Shown here piece after piece: positions 34,850-47,030 of a stretch of DNA of 64,000 bases. The notes under the pieces were generated by a model that was not told the origin of the DNA, searched no databases, and saw only the letters and a list, made by a program, of their open reading frames with translations. A program made the position numbers and the translations under genes. Numbering within the stretch: the stretch's first letter is position 1; every line of letters starts with the position of its first letter. The DNA comes from Cymbomonas tetramitiformis (lineage: Eukaryota > Chlorophyta > Pyramimonadophyceae > Pyramimonadales > Pyramimonadaceae), in contig LGRX02024796.1 of assembly GCA_001247695.2 (NCBI GenBank), positions 18,325-82,324 on the forward strand, given 5' to 3'.

Positions 34850-35128
34850 GCTTTTTCTGTGGATATAATGTTTATATCAGGATTATTTCGTCGATATAAG
34901 GATTATATAACCCCAATATAACCCTTATATAACCCTTATATTTGGGGTTATATAACCTCTAGGGGTTATATAAGTATAACCTATAAGTAAAACCCCAGGG
35001 GGTTATATCGGGGGTCTATATAACCCCCCCATAAACGTTATATCAAGCCCCAGGGGGGGTTATATAACCATAACCCTTATATCACCCCAGATCGATATAA
35101 CCCCACAACCTGGTATAACCCTTCCCAT
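34850..35128. repeat. TATAACCC-rich palindromic block, right copy
   Basis: Same composition as 14905-15125 with an end in inverted correspondence (see that entry). It lies 390 bp upstream of the SEC31 start codon. Confidence 0.5.
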
Positions 35129-35520
35129 ATTCGATAGTAAGTATCGAGGGAGTATCGAGTATGAGCATCCAATCGAATGCTCTATCGTTTAAAATCGTAT
35201 GTCTATTCCGAATTTCCGATTGGCATTCGGATTGCTGAGACGACGATGTTCATGTGTCACACTCGGGTCCTCGCGCTCGGGTGCTGTCTTCCGGTCGCGG
35301 TGTTTATGTTTCGTTGCCAGGTGAGTAAAAACTTTGAAAACGGTCGAGGTCTTGGAGTGATTGCCAAAAACTTTCGGTGTGGTGTGCTTCACACGGCCAC
35401 AAAGTTTTCTTTGCAGAAAGTATAGTGTTTAATAGTGTTTCTTGATATTGAGCGTACTTGGCGACACCAGCGAAGTACTCCTTACTAGCGTTTTTGTCCA
35501 ACTTAAAGTTCTAATTCAAG

Positions 35521-38500
35521 ATGGCGCCTCTTAAAATGATTGAGCGCTCGGCGACAGTGGCCTTCAGGTAAATCGCATAAAACGACTTCTTTTAGTTGTA
35601 ATTACTCTTTCAACTAAACCTATGCCCTGTTTCGCAGCCCCACGGCTCCGTATATGGCTGCTGGCACAATGGCCGGCGCGATTGATCTAAGCTTCAGTAG
35701 CTCCGCAAGCCTTGAGGTGCGCCGTGTGAACGTGGATTGTATTCCGTTTTACAAAATGTTTTGTATATTCGGAAGATGTTGTCGTCCGTTGGGGACCGAG
35801 CTGAGCTGGTACGACGCACCTCGATCTGCAGGTTTTTAAGATGGACTTCCAAAATCCAGCTTTGGAGATGCCCTTAGCAGGTGGTGCTGTGCCTACGAGT
35901 GAACGTTTCCATCGTTTGGTATGGGGAACGACCGGATTAGAAAGTCAAACTCACCCTGTACGTTTTCTACCCCAAGCACCCGATATGGCACCGAAGGCTT
36001 TTTCAAATACGTTGTTGCTTTTAGAAACCTGATTGCTACGTGTTAGAGACGTGTTGAAAATAGCTGTCTCGACATTTTGGAAAAGTTATTTGCTCACACT
36101 AGGTTTTCAAAACGGTGTGTAACATCGGAGAGTGGTATCGTGTGCAGCTTGGGATCATTGCGGGAGGGCTTGTTGATGGCACCGTCAACCTGTGGAATCC
36201 CGCAGCCATCGTTGGCACTGACGTCGGGAGCGATGCTGGAGATGCAAATGTTTTGATATCTAAACTTGAGAAACACACGGGAGCGGTGAGACTCCGCCCT
36301 TCCGCGTTTTTTTATCTCAAGTTTTATGAAAATGTAGCGATGACGTCCGCATTTACCGTAACTGCTCTTGAATAGCATTTTACTGTGACGACTCTCAGTT
36401 TTATCATAAGGTTTCCATTCTCCTTAAGGACGTTTTTTCTCCCTACGTTCTGAAAGCAGTAACTTAAAGTTCTGCTGCAGGAGATCGCAAAAATTAGTTC
36501 CTGTGTAGTTGATCGGTCGAATTATTTCTTGAGTGCTCGACCGAGCGTTTTCTCACACAGGTGAAAGGCTTGGATTTTAATCCTTTCAACCCCAACCTAC
36601 TCGCTTCTGGTGCTGCGGATGGAGAACTTTCAATATGGGATCTTGCCAACCCTGGAGCACCTTCACTGTATCCCGCTCTAAAGAGCGGCGGGGGGGCTGC
36701 CAATTCCGCCGGAGAGGTCAGTCAGCATGCCTTACCTTGCCCACGACTCTCGTGCTATCAAACGACTTCAAAACTGTTGAAACACCAAAAGCGCGTGAGG
36801 GGAGAACAGGTTTTACTCTCCACAACATATAGATCTAACAGTGCTTCTGCCTTCCGTACTTTGGGTCGTGTAATATTCTGTTTGGACATTAAATTGAGGA
36901 GCGAAAACCAAGAGAGGATACTCCGGCGTCGCTAGCTGCTGCGTGCATACAACACGAACCCTCCACCTGGACTCAAATGTCGCATTCCATATTGTCGCCT
37001 GCTTTTTCACCATCTTTATTGAGCACAAGCGCTGATAGTTCTAGATAACGTTTTGACCGGTGACCACTATCTTTGACACCTACAAGGTATACTGAAAGTG
37101 TGCGATGCCGCCAGAGAAATTCGTTGTTAAATATCTAGGGCCCGTGCGCAGGTAACCTGTCTTTCGTGGAACCGGAAAGTTCAGCATATTTTGGCATCAA
37201 CTTCCGCCAACGGAACTACTGTTGTTTGGGACTTAAAGCGCCAGCGTCCTGTGATTAGCTTCACCGATCCTAATCTGTAAACATCCAACCCACGTCGAAC
37301 TCCTTGATATTCTTTTTGACTGATTTGCCTTGCCCTTTTACTTTTGTTGCCTGCAATATTCCTTCAATACTGTTGGTATGTTGCTTTGCAAGGTCGCTCG
37401 AGGCTTACTTGTGCCTAACCTGCTTGCAGCAAGCGACGCTGCTCCGCTATTCAGTGGAATCCCGAGGTGGGATCAAGAACTCTTTTGTTGCCCTTGGTTG
37501 TTTTCATTATAGTTTTGCCTGTCAACCTCGAGGATATTCCATCGATCTTTTCTGAACTGTAGTGTACTTCTCCACATACCAAATGAAAAGTCTGCACGTT
37601 GCTCCGCACGTTGCTCCGCACGTTGCTCCGCACGTTGCTCCGCACTATCTTGCTTCTGCTTCTGTGGGAACCGCGTTCGCTGACACGTCCCCTACCGGCA
37701 GTGTTCAGAATTTTCCACAAGCCCGCGCGTATGTTACGTATGTTCTGAAGGGAGATGCCTTCCTGAGTTGCAGGTCGCGACCCAGCTTATCGTCGCCTCG
37801 GACGATGACCGCTCTCCTACGTTGCAGGTGCCTCTTCCGCCCTGAATCCCACGATAGGTCAGAGCTTCATCTCTGACCTGGAAGAAGGGATCAACAGTTA
37901 TCTTGTGCTTGCGCACCTGTGAAAGATCAAGGGAGCTTTCCATTTTCGTGCACAACAGTTTTTGTGTTCTGCGTCTGTAACAACGCTCGCCTGCCAACAA
38001 CGTGACGCACAAGCGCGCCTCACTGGCGATCGTCACTCGCAGGTTTGGGATCTTCGTAACGCCGTCTCCCCGCAAAGGGAGCTCTCCTGCCACACGGCCG
38101 GGGTGTTGTCCATGGCTTGGTGCCCCAGCGACACGAGCTTGCTTCTCTCCTGCGCGAAGGACAACCGCACGCTGTGTTGGGACACCAACTCAGGGGAGGT
38201 GGTGGCAGAGCTACCCCCAAGCTCCAACTGGAACTTCGATGTGCAGTGGTCTGTGCGCACGCCGGGTGAGTCTCGCTGTGTCTTCACTCAGACTCTGAAG
38301 CTGTAGAGCCTGTCTCTGTGGGCGTCGCTCGCACGCACCGCGCTCCCTCCTTTCTACCACAGCCCTTGCAAACCGTCCTTCGAGGGGTTGGTGGTCAAGC
38401 ATGGCGTAAATATTGTGAAGTTTCATGCGTAAGGCTCCTCCGGCTGGGCGTAGCAAGATCAGTTGTCCCTGACAGGACCCGTCGCCTGCTACAGCTCGAT

Positions 38501-38874
38501 ACCCGCATGCCGCGTGTTCACCGGGGCAAGACGCTAGGTGTTGTGTGAGAGCTCAGCGAGTCTCTGTATCTCGATGCGGCGGCCCCGCAGGTGTTCTCGG
38601 AGCATCCTCCTTCGATGGAAAGGTCACGCTTCACAACTTGCAAGATGCCTCGGCGCCTGGCTCGGAGACACCCGGGATCAACGCGGACTTCAGTACGTCC
38701 ACGGGCCGGACGCCAAAGAACGCGATGCTGAAGACTCCTGCCTGGATGAAGAGGCCTTGTGGCGTCTCCATGGGCTTCGGCGGCCGTATGGTGTCTCACA
38801 AGGCACAGGAGATTACTTTGAAAAACGTTGTCACAAACGCAGAGGTGGTGGACCGCTCAGCGAAATTCGAGCAG
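35521..38874 (+). other. SEC31: SEC31 exons 1-10: WD40 beta-propeller
   Basis: Exons: 35521-35567, 35638-35716, 35832-35957, 36148-36285, 36561-36716, 37152-37276, 37430-37466, 37774-37827, 38043-38265, 38591-38874. WD-type blades end in [54 protein letters not shown] and [11 protein letters not shown]. The segment [18 protein letters not shown] after the propeller is the conserved blade-closing region in Sec31. Confidence 0.9.
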
Positions 38875-41800
38875 GTGAGTAATTGTTCCCTCATATTGTT
38901 TCCCGCAGCACTGAGGAATATTTCACAATAGACCAGCGGTCGTGTGCTGTTCTTGAAATTGAAGGTTCGTTGAGCTTAATACCGGACTGGTTTATGGTTG
39001 ACAAACCTCTTTACGCTGTGTAGCATCAAGTGTACCTGGTGTGAGTGCTCCGAGCTTGCGGGCTTTGCTTCAGAAATAAACGTTGTGGCACAGGCAGACA
39101 GATGCGTGGTGGTGTCACTTTAGAATAGATCAACAGTGAGGCGCTTAGGACAGACGGACGCGAGGTATCATCTTTCTAGGTTAGATAAACGGTGACTCAA
39201 GGCAGATAGACACGTGGCAGTGTCACTTTAGGATCGATAAACCGTCAGTAACTCAGGGCAGACGGACGCGAAGAGGTGTACCCTTAGGGAAGATAAAAGT
39301 GAGCGACTTAATGCACACGGACGCATAGTGGAATCGTTTTTGGAATTCTATCTGCACGACGCATACCACGGTTATGAACTGGCCAGGCCTGTTTCGACAA
39401 AACGGCAATATTTATCACCTACTGAACAATAAGTATGCTACTACTCAGAAAACAAGGCAACTATGACAAGAATTATTACCTGCCAGGTCTTCGTTCTACA
39501 TCGTTCAGGACAGTCTTTAAATCCAGCAGCAGGGCAGATTTTAAATCCAATCGGACTGTCGTGCGCGATGTAGAACGATGACGTGGCATGGACTTCTTCA
39601 AGACATAGCTGAGAAACGGGTGAAGCGCTCCAGGCAACGAGTGCTAACCGTGTTGACGTGGCCTTGATATTTCGACCGCGTTCTAATAGGCCCGAAGACG
39701 TCTTCGAAGGCTCTTGCGTTTCTGACTTGGAATCAGAAGATAACAGCAAGATCATATGAGCTCAGTGCCTGAGTCCTGCCGGTTGTAGATGCTCTGCACC
39801 GCGATCAGAACCGCTCCGGAGGCTGTGACGCAACTCCTGCTTCCTGAGTGCAAGGGAGTGGTGATTATTGGGTCGCAGGCGGTATCATCAACTGATAAGG
39901 GGGCACTGAAGTCGTACTGCCTTGAGAAAGAGGAAGCCGCCGAAGGCGACGACGCAGAGAAAGATGTGTGGTCCTTCATGAAGTTGCTGTTTGAGGAGAA
40001 CGCGCGGCGCCAGCTACTCGATCACCTCGGCTTTGAGAGCGCCGAGGAGGTCCCTGAGCCCCCTGCCACCCCCGAGAAGGCTCCCCCCTCCCCTGCCGTC
40101 GAGGAGCTCGTCACCCCTGAGAAGGTTGGACCCTCCCTTGTGGGAAGAGGCGCACTCCACTCGTACCCCTCCCCAAACCCTGGACTCGCCTTCGTGACCC
40201 TGCCTGCTTGGATCAACACTGTGGGGTAAACGTGTTTCTGGTGCACACGAACTCCTTGAAGTGCCTTGAACTCTTCAATCCTCATCGTTGAGCGACGCAG
40301 CAGTTTGTGAAATTGGTGCTGATCACAAAAGGCTTCTAGGCTTTGCAACGTCACGGAAAAACTCCTTAATCTTTGCCACCGGTGTTCACAGCTTGCTTCA
40401 CTGGCTCGACGCACTGTGTTCGCCACTGTTACAGTGTGCCTTCCATGGCTTCTCCCATCTCTCCGCATTGCAAACGACTCTGCGCATGTCCACTGCATAA
40501 CAGCAGGTGGGCCAGGGCTGTGAGAAGATTACAACTGCCACCGCGATCCGCTTGGATCCAGGAGGCGACGACGGCCAGTTTGCTCTCACGGCGCCGTGCA
40601 TGTGCTCCACCTCAGTGTGGCTCAAAGTTATCGAACAACGCCTTTGCTTTAGAATAGATAACGATCCCACCTGGTAAGCCAGGACTGTGCCTGGGAAATA
40701 GTTGCTGGTCTGTGGAAAATAATTCAATGGCCACCGTACCCCCATGTCGTACGCAGGCGCCAAGCCCCCCAGCCTCGCCAGCAGAACCTGCGCCAGCGCC
40801 GCCTGCACCGGCACCGGCACCGGAGGAAGTGGATGAGGATTCCTTCTTTGACAAGCTGGCAGAGGAGCAGCCCGATGATGGAGCCGGCTTCTTTGATAAT
40901 CTGGGCGACACTCCTGAGCCGGCTCCTGCACCTGCGGCTGAGGCCCCTGCTGAGCAGCCGGTCGAGGCAGCTGCGGAGGAGCCCGCTGTGGAGAAGGCAC
41001 CTGTGGAGGAGCCAGTGGCCGTGGAGGAGCCCACGGTGCCTCTCAGTGAGACTGAAGCGGAGATTCAACGCGCGCTTGTGGTGGGCAACTATGCGGCGGC
41101 TGTGAAGGCCTGCCTCGCAGCAGACCGCTACGCGGACGCCTTGGTGTGTGTTCCTCCCCAGTGTCCATCACTTGCATGCCCTGTAATCTAAAAGTCCCAA
41201 TGCCTTGCTGGTTTCATGTGTGCTTAGCACCCCCTACGTACCCCTCCCACTAGGAGTCTCAACACCTCACCAGGTGGAACACAGAGGGTGATGAGAGTGC
41301 GGTGGCATATGAAGGGTGTTGGTATCGGGCGCTGTGTAGGTGCTGGCAAGCATTGGAGGTGAGGGGCTGTGGGCTTCTACCCAAAAGACCTTCATGGAGC
41401 GTGTGCCCCAGCCCTATATGAAGGTGCGTGGCAGATGTTTTCAGAAGATGGGTGGCCCTCCGAATGTGCCTGTAGCTATATTCAAGGTAGTTGTGCAGTC
41501 CGGTATAGGCTGCGATGACAGGCCTACCACATCAACGATGCGCCTCCAAAAGGCTGTAGGAGCTGTCGTCCCGTCTCAGGCCCAGCGAGCTCGACGATGC
41601 TCCATTACCACCTAAGGCTCTTTTGTGAACCAAGCTCCAGATCCTCGGGGCCCGCTGCTTACATCCGCCTTTGCCCTCTTCTGAGCTTAACTTGAAGCTC
41701 GTACAGTGTGTCGCCTTACATTGGATCTGAGATGAAGAGCTTTCTGCACCCTAGCATCCCAGGGAACCGTGTGAGAAAGTCTGAGGTGTGGCGATGCCCT

Positions 41801-44800
41801 CTGACCTCGACAGGTGGTGCATGCTCTGGTTGAGAAGGACCTAACCGGCTTGGTGCAGGTACGGTGTGATCCGCTCTCCACCGCTGCCTGCCATACACTT
41901 CTGCTTGTGTACACACCGTAGGATACCGTATTGCCATTCCTTCTTAAGGGGCGCCAATGGGTGATGCAGACCCGTCCGTTGAGCAATTGGAAGGAGACCC
42001 TGGCAATGCTGTGCACATATGCCCCTTGTGCCGACTGGGCCGGTGCGCGTATCCCTCCGGCTGCTCCTGCCTGCTATCACCGGATGTTATCCTTGTGCAT
42101 CCTGTTCCCTGTCCTCCTCTAGGCCAGGTCCCCACTCCAGTGGAAAAGAGTGGAACTGCTCCTCAAAGTCATTGGAGGTGCCACTACGGTGAGGATGCCT
42201 ACAGGCTGTGCAGTGCCACGCTCTGAGCAGCCTTGCGGAGGTGCAGGTCTGGCGGAGATGTTGGCGGATAAACTGGCGGGGATGAAGATGATGGAGGCGG
42301 CGACGCTGTGCTACATCTGCGCGGGCAGCGTGGACAAGGCGGCGACCATCTGGGCCAACTTGTACAAGGCGAGCACCAAGAAGGTGGAGGTGCTGCAGAG
42401 CGTTATGGAGAAGGCCCTCGTGCTGTGCAAGGCGACCAACGCGCGCTCCACCAGCCCGGCGCTCGCTTCCCTCATCAACGAGTACGCTGAGGTGCGTGCC
42501 ACACCCGGCATGGAGAGGGGGCGCCCAAGGAGAATGCTGCGTGGGTGACACATTATTGCGCCCTCCGGACATGCGAGATGTGCGGCTCGCGCTCGATATC
42601 AACAGAAGCTTGCTTGTTTCTTAGGTGAGCATGCTCGCGGCGTGTATGTGGATAGGTGTGAGCTTGCCTGGATGTTGAGTGTGAAAGAGGGGGCGCGCAT
42701 GCACACACCAAGCACACGCACGCGCATGCTGTGGTCCGCTCCCCAGAGCGGGCTGGGTGCTCGCATGTCCGGGGGCCTCCAGACTGCTGCACGGATATTG
42801 AAGTTGCGTCAGCAGACCTACTGCTCCTCCTGGGGGAACGAGGGGCCTGACGTAAGGTGTGATGGGTGGCGCAGATCTTGGTGACAGAAGGCCAGCTGAG
42901 CACCGCGATGAAGTACCTGTGCATGCTTCCAGGGGAGGACACTCCCACCACCGCCGCGCTGCGCGACCGCATCTACCGCGGTGGATTGGAGGTCAGTTGT
43001 GCGGCCTCCCCGGGAAGCTTGAGCAACTTGTATGCGCCGCACGCAGCATGTAATGAACATACCCCATGTGCCATGCAAGGAGGTAGCTGCCCCAAGGCAT
43101 CCTGAAGGCGAGATGGTGAGGTGCCATGCGCTGAGGAGCCAGGCCTGCTGTCGGCTGGAACCCCCACGTGCTGCGGGTTGCTGGTGAAAGCAAAGGGGCA
43201 TGTGCGGTACTTCTGGCGTGCCTTTGTTTGGGGGCCCCAGCAGTAAGTGGCTTGGCGCGTCCTATTCTGTGCCCCATGCTCCCCACCCTGCTCAGGGTGG
43301 AGGCCGGCGTCAGATTTTATGCAAGGAGAAGATGGTGACATGTGGGGGGTTGGCGGCGGATATATAATTGCAGGCGGATGGCAGCTTTCAGCCGCCACCG
43401 TTCCCGTTCCTTGCGCACGAAGTGGAGGGCGAGGCGGTGCCGCAGCTGGCCCCGGCGCCTCAAACGCAGCCGCAGCAGCAGCAGCAGCAGCAGGCTCAAC
43501 AACCCCAGTACGCTGCCATTCCACAGCAGCAGCAGCAGCAGCAGCAGCAGGCTGCACCTGCATACAACGCTGCGCCAGCGGCCACGGCATATCAGGTCAA
43601 TCCTGCTCGCGCCTGCTCTTCTGCTGCTGCTCCGTGCCAGCATGGCGAGCGGCTGCCATCTCGAAGCCTTTTTCCAGGCGGCGCAGTGTAGCATATCTGC
43701 CGCCCCTCCTGCATCGCTTTAAGAAGCCATAGCCTACAACCCTTGTGCACAACTTTGCATGCAATAATGCTGACAGTGATGGTGAGATCAATATGTTTCT
43801 CTTTGCCGAGAACAATCACATTTGCCAAGGCACACCTCAAGTGAATTCCATTAGAAGAAGAACTTCATTTTAGCCAAGGGGGTTACTTTCCCCTTGCTAG
43901 GTGAGGTGATTGATTTCTTGGAAGTCCATCCCATGGAGTCTTTCTGAGTCTTGCCGAGTCCGATCACAAATAAATAGAGATGTACAAGGTCGGGTGGGAT
44001 GGGCACAAGAGAAACAGAGCTACGGCTCCGAAGGCTGCGGATCCTAAATGCTCGGTTATCTCTTGGCTGTCATCTGCCTGTCATATACTGCCTCGATCTG
44101 CCCGTGCGGTGTTGCTACCCTGTTATCTAGAGGAACTCACTAACATGCTGCGTCTTTCCAATGTAAACATATAATACTGAATGGGGGATACACCGGAGAT
44201 GATTCCACAGCAGCAGCCCCAGCAGACTGCTTCTTACAACCAACAGGCCACATCCTTTCCCCAGCAGCAGGCACCGATGCAGCAACAGGTAAACATCTGT
44301 CCAGCCCCTTGGGACCCTTCGTGCCCCTCAGTCGCAGGTTATGCGAGGCAACTGCGCTTCCCTGCCCCCTCCCCCCCCCTGTCTGCACAAGTGCTGAGAG
44401 GCCCCCCGTGACGGCTGATAAATGGCAGTCGTGCCCGGCGCAAGAGGGGCTCCGTGAGACCTGATCTCCCCTCGAGGGGAGTTTGCTGTCATTTGGCAGG
44501 CGCCCTTGGTGGAACGGTGCGGCATGAGTTGATGTGGGCCCTTTGTGGAGTTGTAATTGCAGGTTGCGCCCTCCCAGTTCGTGCCGCAGGCAGCAGCATA
44601 CCATGCTGCCCCCGCTCCTAGTGCTTACATCCCACAGGTGCCTTCCGTCCCCCCTCCCCGCACAAGCAGGAGCGCACAGCACCAGCATCCGGTGCAATAT
44701 GAAGCCGCTGGGATGCGGTGCGGTATAGGGCGTTTCCTGGACCACGCTGAAAGAGTCTTAGGTAGGCGTCTGAAGCCTACCGTGTTGATCCAGTGGGGTA

Positions 44801-47030
44801 TCGGACCGGCAGACACGGAGGCCCATCCTCAGTCACCCTCTCTTGGTCCTTGTTATGAATACGATGGGCGCACAACCCCCATTGTGGCTGAATCATCCGA
44901 TTGGCCAAGGTTTGATGGGGTTGTAGATGGCGCGTGTGGCTCCATGATGATAAATGAACATCATGGACGAGCAACCGCGTTATAGGCGAAGCCCTGTACT
45001 GGCAAGGCAGCTCTCATAACATGGATTGCACCACGCGTGTGGCTCCAATGGACTGTGACGGGCCTAGGGTGGTGGGGTGGGGGTGACGATCTGTCAGCAA
45101 CCGATGGCGCAGCAAGGCCAGCAACCACATGCACCGCCTGTAAGTGGGCAGGGCATGTTCACCCCGCAGCAGTTCACGCCAAACATTCCGGCGCAGCCCC
45201 AGGAGCAGCCCCAGGCTCAGCAGCGACCCGGTGCTGCATATAACGCGCAGCCTGCCGCAATGCAGCCTGCTTCGCAGCCGACCGCAATGCAGCCTGCTTC
45301 GCAGCCGACCCAGTTCCAGCCGCAGCAAACTACTCAGTTCCAGCCGCAGCAGTTCATGGGTGGTGCCCAGACTCCCCAATACCAACCGCAGCCGCAGTTT
45401 GCTCCCCCAGGCTCCCAGATGGTGCTCAGCCTCTCACTCCTTCCTCCCCCCCCCCACATTTGCCACACTTGCGGAGCTGAAAATGAGGGGAGCCGCAGCG
45501 CGAGTTGCATCCTGCTACACCTGCCTTTGGCTTGCTCAGTTTCCCAACGGAGTAGATGAACCCATTTGGTAACAATCTACGCTATGGATCTCTTTGAGCC
45601 CAGTCTTCGGCATCTTAGCTTTGCCTTACTATTGCTTCGGTATATCTTTGGTGGCTTGACTGCTTGTGGCTGGGACTCGGGGGGGGGAGGGGGGGGCAAA
45701 TGGTGGATTGGATCATTAAGCAGCAGCAGGCAGCACCTAAAGCTGCGGAACCTGTCAGGGAACAAGTGCCCACAGGACCACCACCAACGGTGTCTGTGGA
45801 TAACGTGGACACGTCAGCTGTAAAAGAGGAGCTGAAGCCCATTGTAGCCTCCCTCACCCAGCTTTTCCGATCGTGTGCAGCCGGTGCTCAGGTGCAGTCC
45901 TCTAATCCGCGTTGTACTGACTAAAACAGGATGCTGCTGTCCCTGGCGACGGATGTCTGGCACGCGTCACTACCTGTAGGCATCCCTGGCGACGGATGTC
46001 TGGCACGCGTCACTACTTGTAGGCGTACCTGGCGACGGATGTCTGGCACGCGCCACTACCTGTAGGCGTTCCTGGCGACGGATGTCTGGCACGCGTCACT
46101 ACTTGTAGGCGTCCCTGGTGACGGATGTCTTGCACGCGTCACTACCTGTAGGCGTCCCTGGTGATGGATGTCTGGCACGCGTAGTTGGTGGGTGTTGTGG
46201 CTCCCGTGTGCATGCCAACCGAGGTGGGGGAATGCTACAGGCCGGCTCCAAGAAGCGCGAAAGCGACGACAACTCCAAGAGGCTTGGGACGCTCTTTTTT
46301 AAGCTGAATCTCGGGGATATCTCGGACTCGGTTTCTGCAAAGCTCCTCCAGGTGTTTGGCACTGTCTTTGCACAGCAGCACCTCTGGCCAGGGCAGCATC
46401 CTGGCAGGGCTCGTGGTGTGATCCAAGGCCTCGAGCGGGAGTGGGTGCTTTGCTGCTTTGCCAGTGAAATTCCTGCCACTAGTATGTGTGATATAACCAT
46501 TATTGTGTCTTGAATTTCTCAGCATAATATGGCCGCACTTGTGTAACCTTCCCGTGGCCAATCCATTTTCAAAACTGAAACTATCGTACGGTTAATCGGG
46601 AAGTGTACATGGTTGAAATGGAAGATCTTTCATTGGCCCTTGGTGCCTTCAGCGGCATGCAACTTGGGTAACGATCTGATGCATGGCTCACCCGAAGTAG
46701 GTGCATTCACGCAGCGCTTGGGTGCCATGGCATGTCTGCCTTCTTCAGTACACTGCTGGTCTGTCGGGTGTGCTTCAAGGTGGGCATTATCAGGGCAATG
46801 CCATATACATCTGTGCGGAGGGTGGTTGGCTTGGCACTTGCTGATTCCGGCAGGGAGTGTTGGGGTGTATGGGGAGGGGAGTGTTGCAGCTGTGCGCAGC
46901 AGTGGACCGCCAAGACTACGCGACAGCGTCTCAGCTGCAGGTCGGCCTGACGACAAGCGACTGGGACGAATGCAGTCAATGGCTCACCGCACTTAAGCGG
47001 CTCATCAAGACACGCCAGGGGATGAATTAG
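35521..47030 (+). CDS. SEC31: Sec31, outer-coat subunit of COPII vesicles (24 exons)
   Basis: Sec31 pairs with Sec13 to form the cage of COPII vesicles that bud from the endoplasmic reticulum. It also contacts Sec23-Sar1 through its disordered proline-rich region. By assembling GT-AG exons with matching phases I obtain about 1,194 codons, the usual length for the family. The order is WD40 propeller (exons 1-10), alpha-solenoid (11-17), Gln/Pro-rich linker (18-22) and C-terminal helical domain (22-24). The start ATG at 35521 gives [17 protein letters not shown], the normal N terminus. Stop TAG at 47028-47030. The only uncertain junction is the 3' end of exon 11. No frameshift or stop is needed, so the gene looks functional. 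It is the only clear host gene here. Confidence 0.93.
37594..37646. repeat. 12-bp tandem repeat in SEC31 intron 7
   Basis: Four to five copies of CACGTTGCTCCG. Confidence 0.9.
39088..39335. repeat. Degenerate repeats of about 60 bp in SEC31 intron 10
   Basis: Four imperfect copies carrying CAGACGGACGCG-like and GATAAACGGTGA/CAGT-like motifs (about 39095, 39150, 39200, 39260). They fill part of the longest intron (38875-39878). Confidence 0.65.
39879..42991 (+). other. SEC31: SEC31 exons 11-17: ancestral coatomer element 1 (alpha-solenoid)
   Basis: Exons: 39879-about 40124, 40757-41143, 41340-41423, 41814-41858, 41970-42042, 42247-42491, 42875-42991. Markers are [53 protein letters not shown] and [19 protein letters not shown], all characteristic of the Sec31 edge element. 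Exon 11 could also end at 40109 or 40139; each keeps phase 0. The acidic, proline-rich part of exon 12 (40757-41040) contains two FFD(K/N)L motifs. Confidence 0.85.
43374..47030 (+). other. SEC31: SEC31 exons 18-24: Gln/Pro-rich linker and C-terminal domain
   Basis: Exons: 43374-43595, 44211-44288, 44563-44637, 45098-45421, about 45724-45891, 46241-46351, 46890-47030. Exon 18 has two CAG-encoded poly-Gln runs. The linker has many PQ repeats, including a duplicated AMQPASQPT. The C terminus ([19 protein letters not shown] ... [12 protein letters not shown] ... [13 protein letters not shown]) matches the conserved helical end of Sec31. Confidence 0.85.
45941..46182. repeat. 43-bp minisatellite in SEC31 intron 22
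   Basis: Five full copies and one partial copy of a unit starting CCTGGCGACGGATGTCTGGC, starting at 45941, 45984, 46027, 46070, 46113 and 46156 with few substitutions. There are no spacers, so this is not a CRISPR-like array. Confidence 0.93.

Noticed and set aside
40500..40720. Possible extra SEC31 exon or exon-like ORF
   Set aside because: It shows no similarity to Sec31, has no phase-compatible splice sites on both sides, and the gene reads through cleanly without it.
42123..42246. ORF segment before SEC31 exon 16 ([16 protein letters not shown])
   Set aside because: The coatomer element aligns better when exon 15 (to 42042) joins directly to exon 16 (from 42247) in phase 1.
43374..43600. 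CAG/CTG repeats as a separate repetitive element
   Set aside because: They encode the poly-Gln runs of SEC31 exon 18 in frame, flanked by good splice sites.
45941..46182. Regular 43-bp repeats resembling a CRISPR array
   Set aside because: The units are directly abutting with no unique spacers, lie in a eukaryotic intron, and there are no cas genes.
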